Source: Haloferax marinisediminis (GTDB taxonomy: Archaea; Halobacteriota; Halobacteria; Halobacteriales; Haloferacaceae). From it: a DNA stretch of 64,000 nt. The translations under genes and the position numbers were made by a program. This document shows, piece by piece, positions 53,970 to 62,163 of this stretch. Position 1 is the stretch's first letter, and every line of letters begins with the position of its first letter. Under the pieces are notes generated by a model that was given only the letters and a program-made list of their open reading frames with translations, was not told where the DNA came from and ran no database searches. The stretch lies in assembly GCF_009674585.1 (NCBI RefSeq), contig NZ_WKJP01000001.1, positions 434,001 through 498,000 on the forward strand, read 5' to 3'.

Positions 53970-54848
53970 ATGAGCGAGCGAGACGTCGCGGCGAAGGCCG
54001 ACGCAGCACGTGAGGCACTCTCGGAGCGAGAGAGCGTCCTCATCGCCTTCTCCGGCGGTGTGGACTCAAGTGTGGTCGCCGCACTCGCCCACGACGCCCT
54101 CGGGGAGAACGCGGTCGCCTGTACGGCGAAGAGCGAGACGCTCCCCGAAGCGGAGTTGGAAGACGCAAAACGGGTCGCCGACGAAATCGGCATCCAGCAC
54201 ATCGTCGTCGAGTTCTCCGAACTCGACAACCCGGACTTCGTCGTGAACGACGGCGACCGGTGTTACCACTGCCGGACGATGCGCCTCGGCCGAATGTACG
54301 AGGCCGCCCGTGAACGAGGCATCGAGACAGTCTGTGACGGAACCAACGCCTCGGACCCCGGAGAGGGCCACCGTCCGGGCCTCCGTGCCGTCGAGGAGTT
54401 GGAGGTCATCTCCCCGCTTCTCGCACACGACATCTCGAAAGACGATGTCCGCGCCATCGCCGACGACTACGGCCTCTCCGTGGCCGACAAACCCTCGATG
54501 GCGTGTCTCTCGTCGCGGATTCCGACCGGCCTCGAAGTGACGAAAGAGCGACTCTCACGGGTCGAACAAGCAGAGAGCATCCTCCGAACGTGGGGCTTCG
54601 AGCAGTTCCGCGTCCGCGACCACGACGGTCTCGCCCGCATCGAAGTCGCTCCCGACGAATTAGAGCGTGCGCTCGACCCGGATTTCGTTCGGGCCGCCCG
54701 CGACCACCTGAAGGACGTCGGCTTCGACCACGTCACGCTAGACTTGCACGGCTACCGGACGGGAAGCGTCAGTCCTGCTTCCGAAGACGACGAAGACGAC
54801 TTCCTCGTCGACGACGTGTTCGCGCAGGACTACCCGATGCGAAAGTAA
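53970..54848 (+). CDS. larE: LarE-type ATP-dependent sacrificial sulfur transferase
   Basis: A 292-aa PP-loop ATPase. The P-loop SGGVDSSVVAALAHDAL (about 29-45) activates the cofactor precursor by adenylation, and sulfur is donated from a Cys of the enzyme; KPSMACLSSRIPTG carries the likely donor Cys. The RCYHCR and VCDGTN motifs add further Cys that may hold a Fe-S cluster, as in some LarE. Together with LarB (46900) it implies synthesis of the nickel-pincer nucleotide used by lactate racemase and other NPN enzymes. LarC and LarA are not in the window. TTTTGA at 53941-53946 serves as TATA element. Confidence 0.87.
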   Translation: MSERDVAAKADAAREALSERESVLIAFSGGVDSSVVAALAHDALGENAVACTAKSETLPEAELEDAKRVADEIGIQHIVVEFSELDNPDFVVNDGDRCYHCRTMRLGRMYEAARERGIETVCDGTNASDPGEGHRPGLRAVEELEVISPLLAHDISKDDVRAIADDYGLSVADKPSMACLSSRIPTGLEVTKERLSRVEQAESILRTWGFEQFRVRDHDGLARIEVAPDELERALDPDFVRAARDHLKDVGFDHVTLDLHGYRTGSVSPASEDDEDDFLVDDVFAQDYPMRK

Positions 54849-54983
54849 GCGTTCGGCACACTCTCGGCAGTGCTGATTTTCTCCGAACGACACAAGACTA
54901 TCGCACCGAACGTGAGCGCCATCACACCGAACGCATGAGCTACCGATGCCGTGAAGCGGTCGCAGCGAGGTCTGCTAAATCGA

Positions 54984-55628
54984 TTACGCCGTGAGGAAGC
55001 GCGTCTCGTTCTCGGAGATGATGTGAACGACTGGTTCGTCCACGTCCTCGTCGACCTCGACTTCGACTTCGAGTTCGCACAGACACCCGTTGTCGAGCGG
55101 TTGCGACTGCATCGCCTCGACGATGTCGAGTCCTTTCAGTTCACCCAGTGCGAGTCGGATTGGTGTCCCGTGGGTGACGACGAGAACCGTCTCGTCGGCC
55201 GTCATCGAGGCGGCGAGTCCTTCGTGTGCCGTGAGGACGCGCCGACGAACCTCGACGAGACTCTCACCGCTCGGCGGGCGCTCGCGCGCGGCGGGCGAGC
55301 CAACCTCCGAGAGGAAATACTGCGGGTACTGCGTCGCCAGTTCGTCGAATTTGAATCCTTGGAGTGACCCGACGTCGCGCTCGCGCCACGAGGGGTCGAG
55401 CACTGGTTCGATGTCGAGTTCACGGGCGAGGGGACGGGCGGTCTCTTGGGCACGTTCGATATCTGATGAAACGAGGCGGTCGACCTCGTAGGAGTCTACG
55501 ACGTGGCGTGCGAGTGCGGCGGCTTGCGCCCGTCCGCGCTCACTGAGCGAGACAGGGGCCCACCCCTGCACACGCCGTTCGAGGTTCCACGTCGTCTCGC
55601 CGTGACGGGCGAGAAGGAGGGTTGCCAT
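54984..55628 (-). CDS. Histidine phosphatase (phosphoglycerate mutase-like)
   Basis: A 214-aa member of the histidine phosphatase superfamily. The catalytic RHGE motif is LLLARHGETTWNLERRVQG (H9), and the second His is in LVVTHGTPIRLALGEL, with Arg in ERAQETARPLA and Glu in WRERDVGSLQG. It could be a phosphoglycerate mutase or a phosphatase of small phosphates. The C-terminal part is acidic (EVEVEVDEDVDEPVVHI). ATG 55628 is chosen over an open upstream frame because family proteins start with this first strand. Confidence 0.88.
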   Translation of the reverse strand: MATLLLARHGETTWNLERRVQGWAPVSLSERGRAQAAALARHVVDSYEVDRLVSSDIERAQETARPLARELDIEPVLDPSWRERDVGSLQGFKFDELATQYPQYFLSEVGSPAARERPPSGESLVEVRRRVLTAHEGLAASMTADETVLVVTHGTPIRLALGELKGLDIVEAMQSQPLDNGCLCELEVEVEVDEDVDEPVVHIISENETRFLTA

Positions 55629-55716
55629 ACAATCCGTGTGTTGCTCACCGGCAATGAACGTTCCGCGCCGAATACTGCACGCGATATTCACGGTCATCGG
55701 CCGCGAAGAGACGTGT

Positions 55717-56190
55717 ATGGCACGAAAACTTACGACGAGCACCGAAATCGACGCTCCGCCGGAGCGGGTGTGGGACGTACTCGTCGACTTCGACCGGTAC
55801 GACGAATGGAATCCCTTCATGCGCATCGCTGGGCGGGCGAATATGGGGGCGACGCTCGTCGTCCGGCTCATGCCACCCGGTGGGCGAGAGTCAGTGTTCG
55901 AGCCCGACGTGATACGGTACGAGAAACATCGTGAATTCGGATGGCTCGGCCATCTCTTCGTTCCCGGACTTTTCGACGGAGAACACCAGTTCCGCCTCGA
56001 ACCACTCGACGGCGGGACGCGAACACGATTCGAACACGTAGAGACGTTCTCGGGTGTGCTCGCGGGACTCACGTTGCGGTTCATCGGCGACGAGACGAAG
56101 GCGGGGTTCGAGGCGATGAACGAAGCGCTGAAGATTCGTGTCGAGGCCCTCCTCGCGGCCGACGAGCGAGAATCAGCGGAGTCGGTGTGA
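55717..56190 (+). CDS. SRPBCC (START-like/polyketide cyclase) domain protein
   Basis: A 157-aa START-like fold protein: an N-terminal strand KLTTSTEIDAPPERVWDVLV (the typical SRPBCC start), then FDRYDEWNPFM, LVVRLMPPGGRE, EFGWLGHLFVPGLFDGEHQF and a long C-terminal helix KAGFEAMNEALKIRVEALL. Such proteins bind hydrophobic ligands in a deep pocket. No catalytic residues can be named. TATT at about 55685 stands near -30 and supports ATG 55717 over an upstream in-frame ATG. Confidence 0.85.
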   Translation: MARKLTTSTEIDAPPERVWDVLVDFDRYDEWNPFMRIAGRANMGATLVVRLMPPGGRESVFEPDVIRYEKHREFGWLGHLFVPGLFDGEHQFRLEPLDGGTRTRFEHVETFSGVLAGLTLRFIGDETKAGFEAMNEALKIRVEALLAADERESAESV

Positions 56191-56271
56191 CGAGAGACAC
56201 AACGACTAAATGAAGTCTAGTGAACTACTATCACACCATGGCTCGACCGTCCAGACAGCAGGAGTCTCTCG

Positions 56272-57189
56272 ATGTCTGCCGACAATAGCGGCGTCTTCAC
56301 CCGCGGTGTGCAGAACGCCATCGAGTACCCGGCGCTGACCTACCAACTGCTGTTTTATACGCTCGTCGGATTCGTGAGTCTCGTATTCCTCTTTCCACTG
56401 TATTGGCTCCTCGTGCTCTCCGTGACGCCAGACGCAGCGGTTGCGAATCTCGGTCTCCTGCCAAACACAGTGACGCTCAGCAACTATGCCGTAGTCCTCT
56501 TCGGAACGTCGTTCCTCAGACATCTCTTCAACGGGGTCGTCATCGCCACCGGGACGACACTCTTCATCCTCTTCGTCGGGAGCCTCGCGGGATACGTCTT
56601 CGGCCGACTCGAATTTCCGGGTCGCCGATTGCTTATGTTGTTCACGCTCGGCGTCGCGTACGTACCACCAGTGGCGTTCTTCGTTCCGGTGTACCGCTTG
56701 TTGACAGGGAATCTGTCAGTGTCACTTGGTCCAATCACTGTTTCGAGTCCAAATCTGTACAACACACCGTTCTCGGTTGGACTGCCGCTGAGTGCGCTGA
56801 CCCTCCCGTTGGCTATCTTCATTCTCACCGCGTTCTACCGGCAGATTCCCGACACCTTAGAGGACGCCGCACGTGTCGAAGGAGCAACCCGATTCGGCGC
56901 ACTCTTTCGGGTAGTACTGCCATTGTCGAAGCCGGGAGTCGCAACCGCAGGTGTGTTTACCTTCATTCAGGTGTACAACGAGTTCTTCTACTCGTTTCTC
57001 ATGACCGATGGAGACCCATCAAGTTGGGCACCGGTCATCTGGTCGCTGTACGAGCTACGGCTCTCGATGGCGGTGTTCGGTGCCGCCGGGTCCGTACTCG
57101 GACTGCTTCCGGTTGTCGTGTTACTGCTTCTCGCGAACGAACGGCTCATCGAGAGCGCAGAAGCGGGGGTTGCGACGAGACTCGACTGA
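56272..57189 (+). CDS. ABC transporter permease (MalG-type, sugar family), orphan
   Basis: A 305-aa permease with six helices (for example LLFYTLVGFVSLVFLFPLYW and LPLAIFILTAFYRQI) and the EAA loop EDAARVEGATRFGALF that contacts the ATPase. The C-terminal helix ends in a short tail. The sequence belongs to the MalG-like carbohydrate permease family. No substrate-binding protein, second permease or ATPase is nearby, so it is an orphan piece of a transporter whose partners lie elsewhere, or a remnant. The frame is intact with a good start. Its function would be sugar import with partners. Confidence 0.83.
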   Translation: MSADNSGVFTRGVQNAIEYPALTYQLLFYTLVGFVSLVFLFPLYWLLVLSVTPDAAVANLGLLPNTVTLSNYAVVLFGTSFLRHLFNGVVIATGTTLFILFVGSLAGYVFGRLEFPGRRLLMLFTLGVAYVPPVAFFVPVYRLLTGNLSVSLGPITVSSPNLYNTPFSVGLPLSALTLPLAIFILTAFYRQIPDTLEDAARVEGATRFGALFRVVLPLSKPGVATAGVFTFIQVYNEFFYSFLMTDGDPSSWAPVIWSLYELRLSMAVFGAAGSVLGLLPVVVLLLLANERLIESAEAGVATRLD

Positions 57190-57214
57190 GCCAACCACGA
57201 ACTGTCGAACCTCA

Positions 57215-57304
57215 TCACATCGACGCGCCACAGACACGGCACCGTTCACGGGTGGCGTCCTCCAGCGACTGGCAGTTTGGACAGACAGAGACCGATGTAC
57301 TCAG
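57215..57304 (-). CDS. Possible small zinc-ribbon protein or readthrough tail of tatCo
   Basis: Directly after the TGA of tatCo (57329-57331) the same reading frame continues for 37 codons without start codon of the common types and ends with TGA at 57215-57217. It carries CPNC and CRVC ten residues apart, a zinc ribbon. A CTG at 57304-57302 begins LSTSVSVCPNCQSLED, which reads like a haloarchaeal gene with ATG changed to CTG (29 aa). The alternatives are stop-codon readthrough of tatCo or a degenerate gene. Confidence 0.3.
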   Translation of the reverse strand: MSTSVSVCPNCQSLEDATRERCRVCGASM

Positions 57305-57328
57305 TTGGGCGCGGGGTGAGAGGCCGAC

Positions 57329-58627
57329 TCAGTTCCCAGTCCACCGCAACACGGCGAGTGTCCCCTCGAAGAGGACAATCATCGTCGCACCGATGATGAT
57401 GGGTGCCATCCCCGTTGGGTCGGGGCTGACGAGGAACGCGAGGCCGAGGAACGCGCCCCAAAAGAGCAGGCGACGGTCTTCGAGCCACTGTCGCGTGACG
57501 AGTTTCATCATGATGGCCAACTCCACGAACAGTGGAATCTGGAAGACGATGGCCATGTAGCCCATCAAGATGAGGATGAGGTTGAACGTCTCTTTGAGGC
57601 CGAACGCGATGACTGCCGTCCCTTCGGTGTACGAAGTGAAGTACGCGAAGATAGCCGGCAGAACCACGAAGTGCGCGAAGGTGACGCCGACGAGGGCGAG
57701 GATGAGACTCGTCGGCACTGCCGCGAGGTAGTATTTCCGCTCTTTGGGGTACAGACCGGGGCGCATGAACAGGTACGTCTGGTAGACGAACACTGGAAGC
57801 CCAATGACTGTCCCGGCGAGGCCCGCGACTTTGAGTTTGGTGAGGATGAGTTCGAGCGGACCGTACAGGCGCGGGCGGCGGTCTTCAATCGCGTCGGCGG
57901 CGGGGATGTGCGTATTCCAGAGGAAGTTGATGACGTCGGTGGCGCTCGGAAGCCCCGTGTTGACGTAGGCGTTGAGGATGTCTGCACCGGGGAAGAGGAT
58001 GAGCGTGACGACCCCCGCGACACCGAGGACGACGGCCAACCGACGAATCATCTCCTCGATGTGGTCGGTCAGCGGCATCTCCTGGTCGCTCTCGGGAGCG
58101 TTGCTGGCGAGACCACCGTCTTCCAGGTCGTCGTCATCCGGGACCGTGGGTTCGTCGAGTACCTCGGGCGAGTCGCTCTCGTCGAGGTCGTCGCCGGCAC
58201 TCTCGTCTTCCTCGGTCTCAGAGACGGCACCTTCGTCAGTCTCAGAGACGGCGTCCTCGTCTTCGAAGTCGACAGCAGGGTCGGGGTCGCCGACGACGAG
58301 GGTGTCGTCCTCGTCTTCGAAGTCGGCATCGGTGTCGTCGGAAGTCGCGTCGGGTTCGACGGCGTCCGAGTCAGTATCACCGGGAGACTCGTCCAGGACG
58401 CTCTCTTCGGGAGGCGTCACGCGACCGTACACTGGTTCGGTGACGTCCGTCTGTGTGTCGTCGGCAGCGGGTTCGTCGCCGGTGGATTCGTCTACAGAAG
58501 ACTCGTCGCCGGTGGATTCGTCGTCGGAGTCGTCACCACGCGAGACCGAGTCGGTGTCAACCGGGTCCGCCGAGACGTTCGTCTCGGGGGCTGGAGATGA
58601 CTCCGCGTCGCGCTCCTCGTCCGCCAT
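57329..58627 (-). CDS. tatC: Sec-independent protein translocase TatC (TatCo type) with long acidic N-terminal extension
   Basis: A 432-aa protein. Residues 1-190 are an acidic, low-complexity cytoplasmic extension (DESTGDESSVDESTGDEP and similar). The TatC core from about 195 holds six helices: MPLTDHIEEMIRRLAVVLG, then LGPLELILTKLKVAG-like RLYGPLELILTKLKVAGLAG and QTYLFMRPGLYPKERKYY, then VSPDPTGMAP, which are the TatC signature positions, including the conserved Glu/Asp region. TatC recognises twin-arginine signals and translocates folded proteins. TTATA at 58653-58657, 26-30 nt upstream, gives a leaderless start. It is read away from the second TatC gene. Confidence 0.93.
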   Translation of the reverse strand: MADEERDAESSPAPETNVSADPVDTDSVSRGDDSDDESTGDESSVDESTGDEPAADDTQTDVTEPVYGRVTPPEESVLDESPGDTDSDAVEPDATSDDTDADFEDEDDTLVVGDPDPAVDFEDEDAVSETDEGAVSETEEDESAGDDLDESDSPEVLDEPTVPDDDDLEDGGLASNAPESDQEMPLTDHIEEMIRRLAVVLGVAGVVTLILFPGADILNAYVNTGLPSATDVINFLWNTHIPAADAIEDRRPRLYGPLELILTKLKVAGLAGTVIGLPVFVYQTYLFMRPGLYPKERKYYLAAVPTSLILALVGVTFAHFVVLPAIFAYFTSYTEGTAVIAFGLKETFNLILILMGYMAIVFQIPLFVELAIMMKLVTRQWLEDRRLLFWGAFLGLAFLVSPDPTGMAPIIIGATMIVLFEGTLAVLRWTGN

Positions 58628-58759
58628 TCAGGTGACTTAGGCTTCCGGCCAGTTATAGGTCTTTTCGCATCGCCCCGGCGGACCACCCATCACCCACCCC
58701 CAAAATACGGATTCGGTGAAAAAGATTGATAACCGCCAGACTGCTTTCCCCGCATACGT

Positions 58760-60916
58760 ATGTCCAGCGCCCTCGACGAGGACACCCAAGAGACACTCGC
58801 GGCAGGCCGTGAAACCGCGGGCGCGATGCTCAGAGCGGCGCAAAAAGACCTCCAGAAGGTCTTCATCGTGTTCCTCGTCGGGTTCCTCGGATCGTTCTAC
58901 GCCCTCAGGCTCTACATCTGGGACTTCTTCAAAGGCGTCACAGTCGCCCAGATGGACGCCGCCACTGAGGGGAACCTCGAAATTATCGCACAGACTCCGT
59001 TCGACGTCATCCTCCTCCAGGCGAAAATCGGACTCGTCGTGGGGATACTCATGGCACTCCCGCCGTTCATCTACTTCGCGCGAGACGCGCTGAAAGAGCG
59101 TGGCGCGTGGCCGAAGTCACCGGTCGCGCTGTGGAAACTGGCGCTCATCTTGCTCACGATGATAGTGCTGTTCGCCGCTGGCGTCGCCTACGGCTACTTC
59201 GTGTTCTTCCCGTTCACGTTCGCGTTCCTCGCGCAGAACGCACTCTCTGCAGGCTTTACGCCGACGTACTCCATCGTGAAATGGGCGCAGTTCATCTTCC
59301 TGCTCACGCTCTCGTTCGGTCTCGCAAGCCAACTGCCGTTAGCGATGACAGCCCTGTCGTACGCCGAAATCGTCCCGTACGAACTCTTCCGCGACAAGTG
59401 GCGTCACGCCGTCGTCGGAATCTTCGCGTTCGGTGCGCTGTTCACGCCACCGGACCCGTTCACCCAGATTATGTGGGCGGTACCGGTCATCTCGCTCTAC
59501 GGCTTCAGCCTCTACCTCGCGAAGGTCGTCGTCACGGCCAAGCGGGGCAGCGAGAAGATGGATATCAAGAACACCGCGGCGACCCACTGGAACCTCCTCG
59601 CAGGTATCGGTGTCACCGGCGGCGTGCTCGTCTACGCGTTCTACGAGTACGGCGGTGTCTCACTGGCGAACACCGGCCTCGACGCCATCGGCAGCGACTA
59701 CGCGTTCCTCACGCCCGGGTCGCAATTCGTCCTCGGTGCGTTCGTCGTCTCCGGCGCACTCGTCGGCCTCGCCCTCGGTATCGGGTACTTCGTCTACCGT
59801 GACATCGAGCGACTCGAACGCACGGAAGTCGGTGTCGGCGACCCCTCGAAACTCGACCTCGGCGCGCTCGACGTCGACGGCATCCGCGCCGCCCCGCCGG
59901 AGGCGTTCGCAGACCTCGACGAAGACGCGGCGATGGGCCTCGCGTCCGCCGCCATCGACGACGGCGACACGGAGAAAGCACAAGCAATCCTCGACCGCTT
60001 CGACGAGGCAGAGGCCGACCGAGAAGCAGACGCCGACGCGGCGGCCGACCAGCCCGACGAACTCGAAGACCGGGCGACCCGCGCTGGTGGCGCGTTCTTC
60101 TCCGAACTCACCGAAGGTGAGACGGACGAAGACGACATCGGTGGCTACTACAAGGACATCGCGTTCATCGTGGACTCGCTCACGTCCCGGGCGTTCTGGG
60201 TCGTCGGATGGTTCATGCTCGTCCTCGCCGGGACGTTCGGCTGGCTCTACACCGGTGGTATCCGCGACGTCTATCAGGACTTCCTCCGCCGCTTGCCCGA
60301 CGTGGTGACGCCCGAAGAAGTGCTGAACGTCGTCGCCCTCCACCCGATGGAAGCGCTCATCTTCGAGGTGAAGTTCTCGACAATCTTGGCCGCACTCGCG
60401 ACGATTCCGCTCATCGCGTTCTTCGCGTGGCCTGCACTCCGCGAGCGGAACGTCGTCCGGCAGCGTCGCCGGACCGTCTTCCTGTGGACCGGCGCACTCG
60501 CCGGTGGCCTCCTCGGTGGGTTCGCACTCGGGTACAGTTACGTCGCACCCGCCGTCATCACGTTCCTCGTAGAGGACGCCATCGCGGCGGAGATGATCAT
60601 CGCCTACCGCATCACCAACTTCTTCTGGCTCATCTTCTTCACGACGGCCGGAATCGGTCTCCTCGCCGACGTGCCAATCTTGATGATTCTGCTCAACACG
60701 GCAGGCATCACCTACGACACGATGCGGAACCGCTGGCGCGAGGTGACGGTGCTCATCCTCGCGCTCTCGGCGATCTTCACCCCGGCGAGCATCACGACGA
60801 TGTTCATGGTGACGATTCCGCTGATGGCCGCCTACGGCATCGGACTCGGCATCCTGTTCATCGTTACGTTCGGTGGACGGCGAAACCTCGCACCCGCCCG
60901 CGGCGCGACCGAATAA
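58760..60916 (+). CDS. tatCt: Double TatC translocase (TatCt type, two fused TatC domains)
   Basis: A 718-aa protein with two TatC-like domains. The first (about 25-270) contains TPFDVILLQAKIGLVVGILM and MALPPFIYFARDALKERGAW; then about 275-330 extra helices and an acidic linker (about 340-465). The second domain (about 470-705) has HPMEALIFEVKFSTILAALA and IFTPASITTMFMVTIP. Together there are about fourteen helices. Fused TatC of this type (HVO_0187 in H. volcanii, from memory) are unique to haloarchaea, which export most proteins by Tat. The divergent TatCo gene provides the single-domain partner. A TTGATAACC element stands at about -30. Confidence 0.93.
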   Translation: MSSALDEDTQETLAAGRETAGAMLRAAQKDLQKVFIVFLVGFLGSFYALRLYIWDFFKGVTVAQMDAATEGNLEIIAQTPFDVILLQAKIGLVVGILMALPPFIYFARDALKERGAWPKSPVALWKLALILLTMIVLFAAGVAYGYFVFFPFTFAFLAQNALSAGFTPTYSIVKWAQFIFLLTLSFGLASQLPLAMTALSYAEIVPYELFRDKWRHAVVGIFAFGALFTPPDPFTQIMWAVPVISLYGFSLYLAKVVVTAKRGSEKMDIKNTAATHWNLLAGIGVTGGVLVYAFYEYGGVSLANTGLDAIGSDYAFLTPGSQFVLGAFVVSGALVGLALGIGYFVYRDIERLERTEVGVGDPSKLDLGALDVDGIRAAPPEAFADLDEDAAMGLASAAIDDGDTEKAQAILDRFDEAEADREADADAAADQPDELEDRATRAGGAFFSELTEGETDEDDIGGYYKDIAFIVDSLTSRAFWVVGWFMLVLAGTFGWLYTGGIRDVYQDFLRRLPDVVTPEEVLNVVALHPMEALIFEVKFSTILAALATIPLIAFFAWPALRERNVVRQRRRTVFLWTGALAGGLLGGFALGYSYVAPAVITFLVEDAIAAEMIIAYRITNFFWLIFFTTAGIGLLADVPILMILLNTAGITYDTMRNRWREVTVLILALSAIFTPASITTMFMVTIPLMAAYGIGLGILFIVTFGGRRNLAPARGATE

Positions 60917-60973
60917 CGCCGCGACGGCTTTTCTACAGATATTGCCGAAGAAGACTGTTGAAAAGGCGTAAGT

Positions 60974-60987
60974 ATTCTCACGAGAAT
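60974..60987. promoter_or_regulatory. Palindromic candidate operator before the RHH gene
   Basis: ATTCTC-AC-GAGAAT is a perfect 14-base palindrome, 9-22 nt before ATG 60996 and just after a TATA-like taagtatt near 60969. The position is that expected for autorepression by a ribbon-helix-helix protein. Confidence 0.5.
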
Positions 60988-60995
60988 CGCCCAGT

Positions 60996-61172
60996 ATGGC
61001 CAAGATTAGTGTCGAGATTCCCGACGAGCTGCTCGCCGATTTGGACGAGCACGTCGGTGACGACAAGAAGTTCGTGAATCGAAGCGACGCAGTTCGGTCT
61101 TCGATTCGCAAGACACTGGACATCCTCGACGAGATCGACAAACGACACAACCGACTGGCAGACGATGAGTGA
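60996..61172 (+). CDS. Ribbon-helix-helix (CopG-type) regulator
   Basis: A 58-aa protein, too small for many pipelines. The sequence MAKISVEIPDELLADLDEHV, then DDKKFVNRSDAVRSSIRKTL and DILDEIDKRHNRLADDE, has the strand, two helices and NRSDAVR turn typical of CopG-type DNA-binding proteins. Its stop overlaps the start of the next gene by eight bases (61165-61172), so the two are translationally coupled. A palindrome sits in its own promoter. It probably represses itself and the transporter. Confidence 0.88.
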   Translation: MAKISVEIPDELLADLDEHVGDDKKFVNRSDAVRSSIRKTLDILDEIDKRHNRLADDE

Positions 61173-61884
61173 GGGGCAATCGAACGTCGGCCAAGTCGTC
61201 CTCGTCGGCCTGTTCGTCACGGCGCTGACGACGGCGCAGTTGACGGCGTCGAAACTACTCGCGATTCCGCTGCCGTCGGCCCTCGGCGAACTCCCGGTCG
61301 TCGGTGCAACTATCATCTTGCCGGGTGCAGCGCTGGCGTACGCACTCACCTTCTTCGCGTCGGACTGTTACTCGGAACTGTACGGTCGACGGCCAGCACA
61401 GGTGATGGTGAACGTCGGGTTCGCGATGAACTTCGTTCTCCTCGGACTCGTCTGGAGTACAATCGCCGCACCTGCGGCCAACCCGGAGTTCGCCGGCCAG
61501 TTCGCCGACGTCCTCGCCTCGGGGACGAACATCGTCGCCGGGAGTCTGCTCGCGTACCTCGTGAGTCAGAACTGGGACGTCATCGTCTTCCACAGCATCC
61601 GAGAACTGACCGATGGCGCGTTCCTCTGGCTTCGGAACATCGTCTCGACGGCGACGAGTCAGGCTATCGACACGGTCATCTTCGTCGGCGTCGCGTTCTA
61701 CGTCGCGCCGACGGTGCTCGGAATTGGACAAGCGCTCCCACGAAACGTCCTCGTCGGACTCATCGTCGGGCAGTATCTGCTGAAACTTCTCATCGCCATC
61801 GTCGACACGCCGTTCGTCTACGGTGTCGTCGCACTCTTCGGTGACGAGTCGTCCGCGTCGGACGACGGATGGGTCGTCGACTGA
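61165..61884 (+). CDS. Queuosine-precursor transporter family (YhhQ/DUF165) membrane protein
   Basis: A 239-aa protein with about six to seven helices: VVLVGLFVTALTTAQLTASKL, ATIILPGAALAYALTFFASD and the DCYSELYGRRPA motif (about 67-78), and NWDVIVFHSIRELTDGAFLW with IDTVIFVGVAFYV. The family (QPTR/YhhQ) imports queuosine precursors such as preQ0; in archaea the product should be archaeosine in tRNA. It overlaps the RHH gene, which may sense its product or a related metabolite. Substrate assignment follows the family name only. Confidence 0.85.
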   Translation: MSEGQSNVGQVVLVGLFVTALTTAQLTASKLLAIPLPSALGELPVVGATIILPGAALAYALTFFASDCYSELYGRRPAQVMVNVGFAMNFVLLGLVWSTIAAPAANPEFAGQFADVLASGTNIVAGSLLAYLVSQNWDVIVFHSIRELTDGAFLWLRNIVSTATSQAIDTVIFVGVAFYVAPTVLGIGQALPRNVLVGLIVGQYLLKLLIAIVDTPFVYGVVALFGDESSASDDGWVVD

Positions 61885-61934
61885 GACTCACAAACCGACG
61901 CACCAGTTATGTCTTTTGGTACCATATCTCACCC

Positions 61935-62111
61935 ATGAGCGTAGAGCACCGCGTCCGCCTCACGGAGCGGGACGGGATGGAGATGGGTATCCGATGTCCG
62001 AACTGTGCCACGTACACGTCGTTCGGCGATATTCTCGCGACAGGGTACTGTCGAGGTGGGTGGAAAGGGTGTCAGACCGAACTTCGGTTGGACCTCGTCG
62101 TACAGGACTGA
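61935..62111 (+). CDS. Small zinc-ribbon-like protein
   Basis: A 58-aa protein starting MSVEHRVRLTERDGMEMGIR, with CPNC at residues 21-24 and a later C-x5-C pair (CRGGWKGC). A TTATG-like element stands at about 61908, near -27, so it is probably leaderless. The pattern resembles the small haloarchaeal zinc-finger families, but I cannot name one. The function is unknown. Confidence 0.65.
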   Translation: MSVEHRVRLTERDGMEMGIRCPNCATYTSFGDILATGYCRGGWKGCQTELRLDLVVQD

Positions 62112-62163
62112 CGACCAACGAGCACAGACCGACAGAACGAGCGAGCGAGTGACCGAGGCGCGT

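Noticed and set aside
56191-56271. Missing ABC partner genes upstream of the permease
   Set aside because: The 81-bp gap is too short for a gene and shows no remnant of a permease or binding protein.
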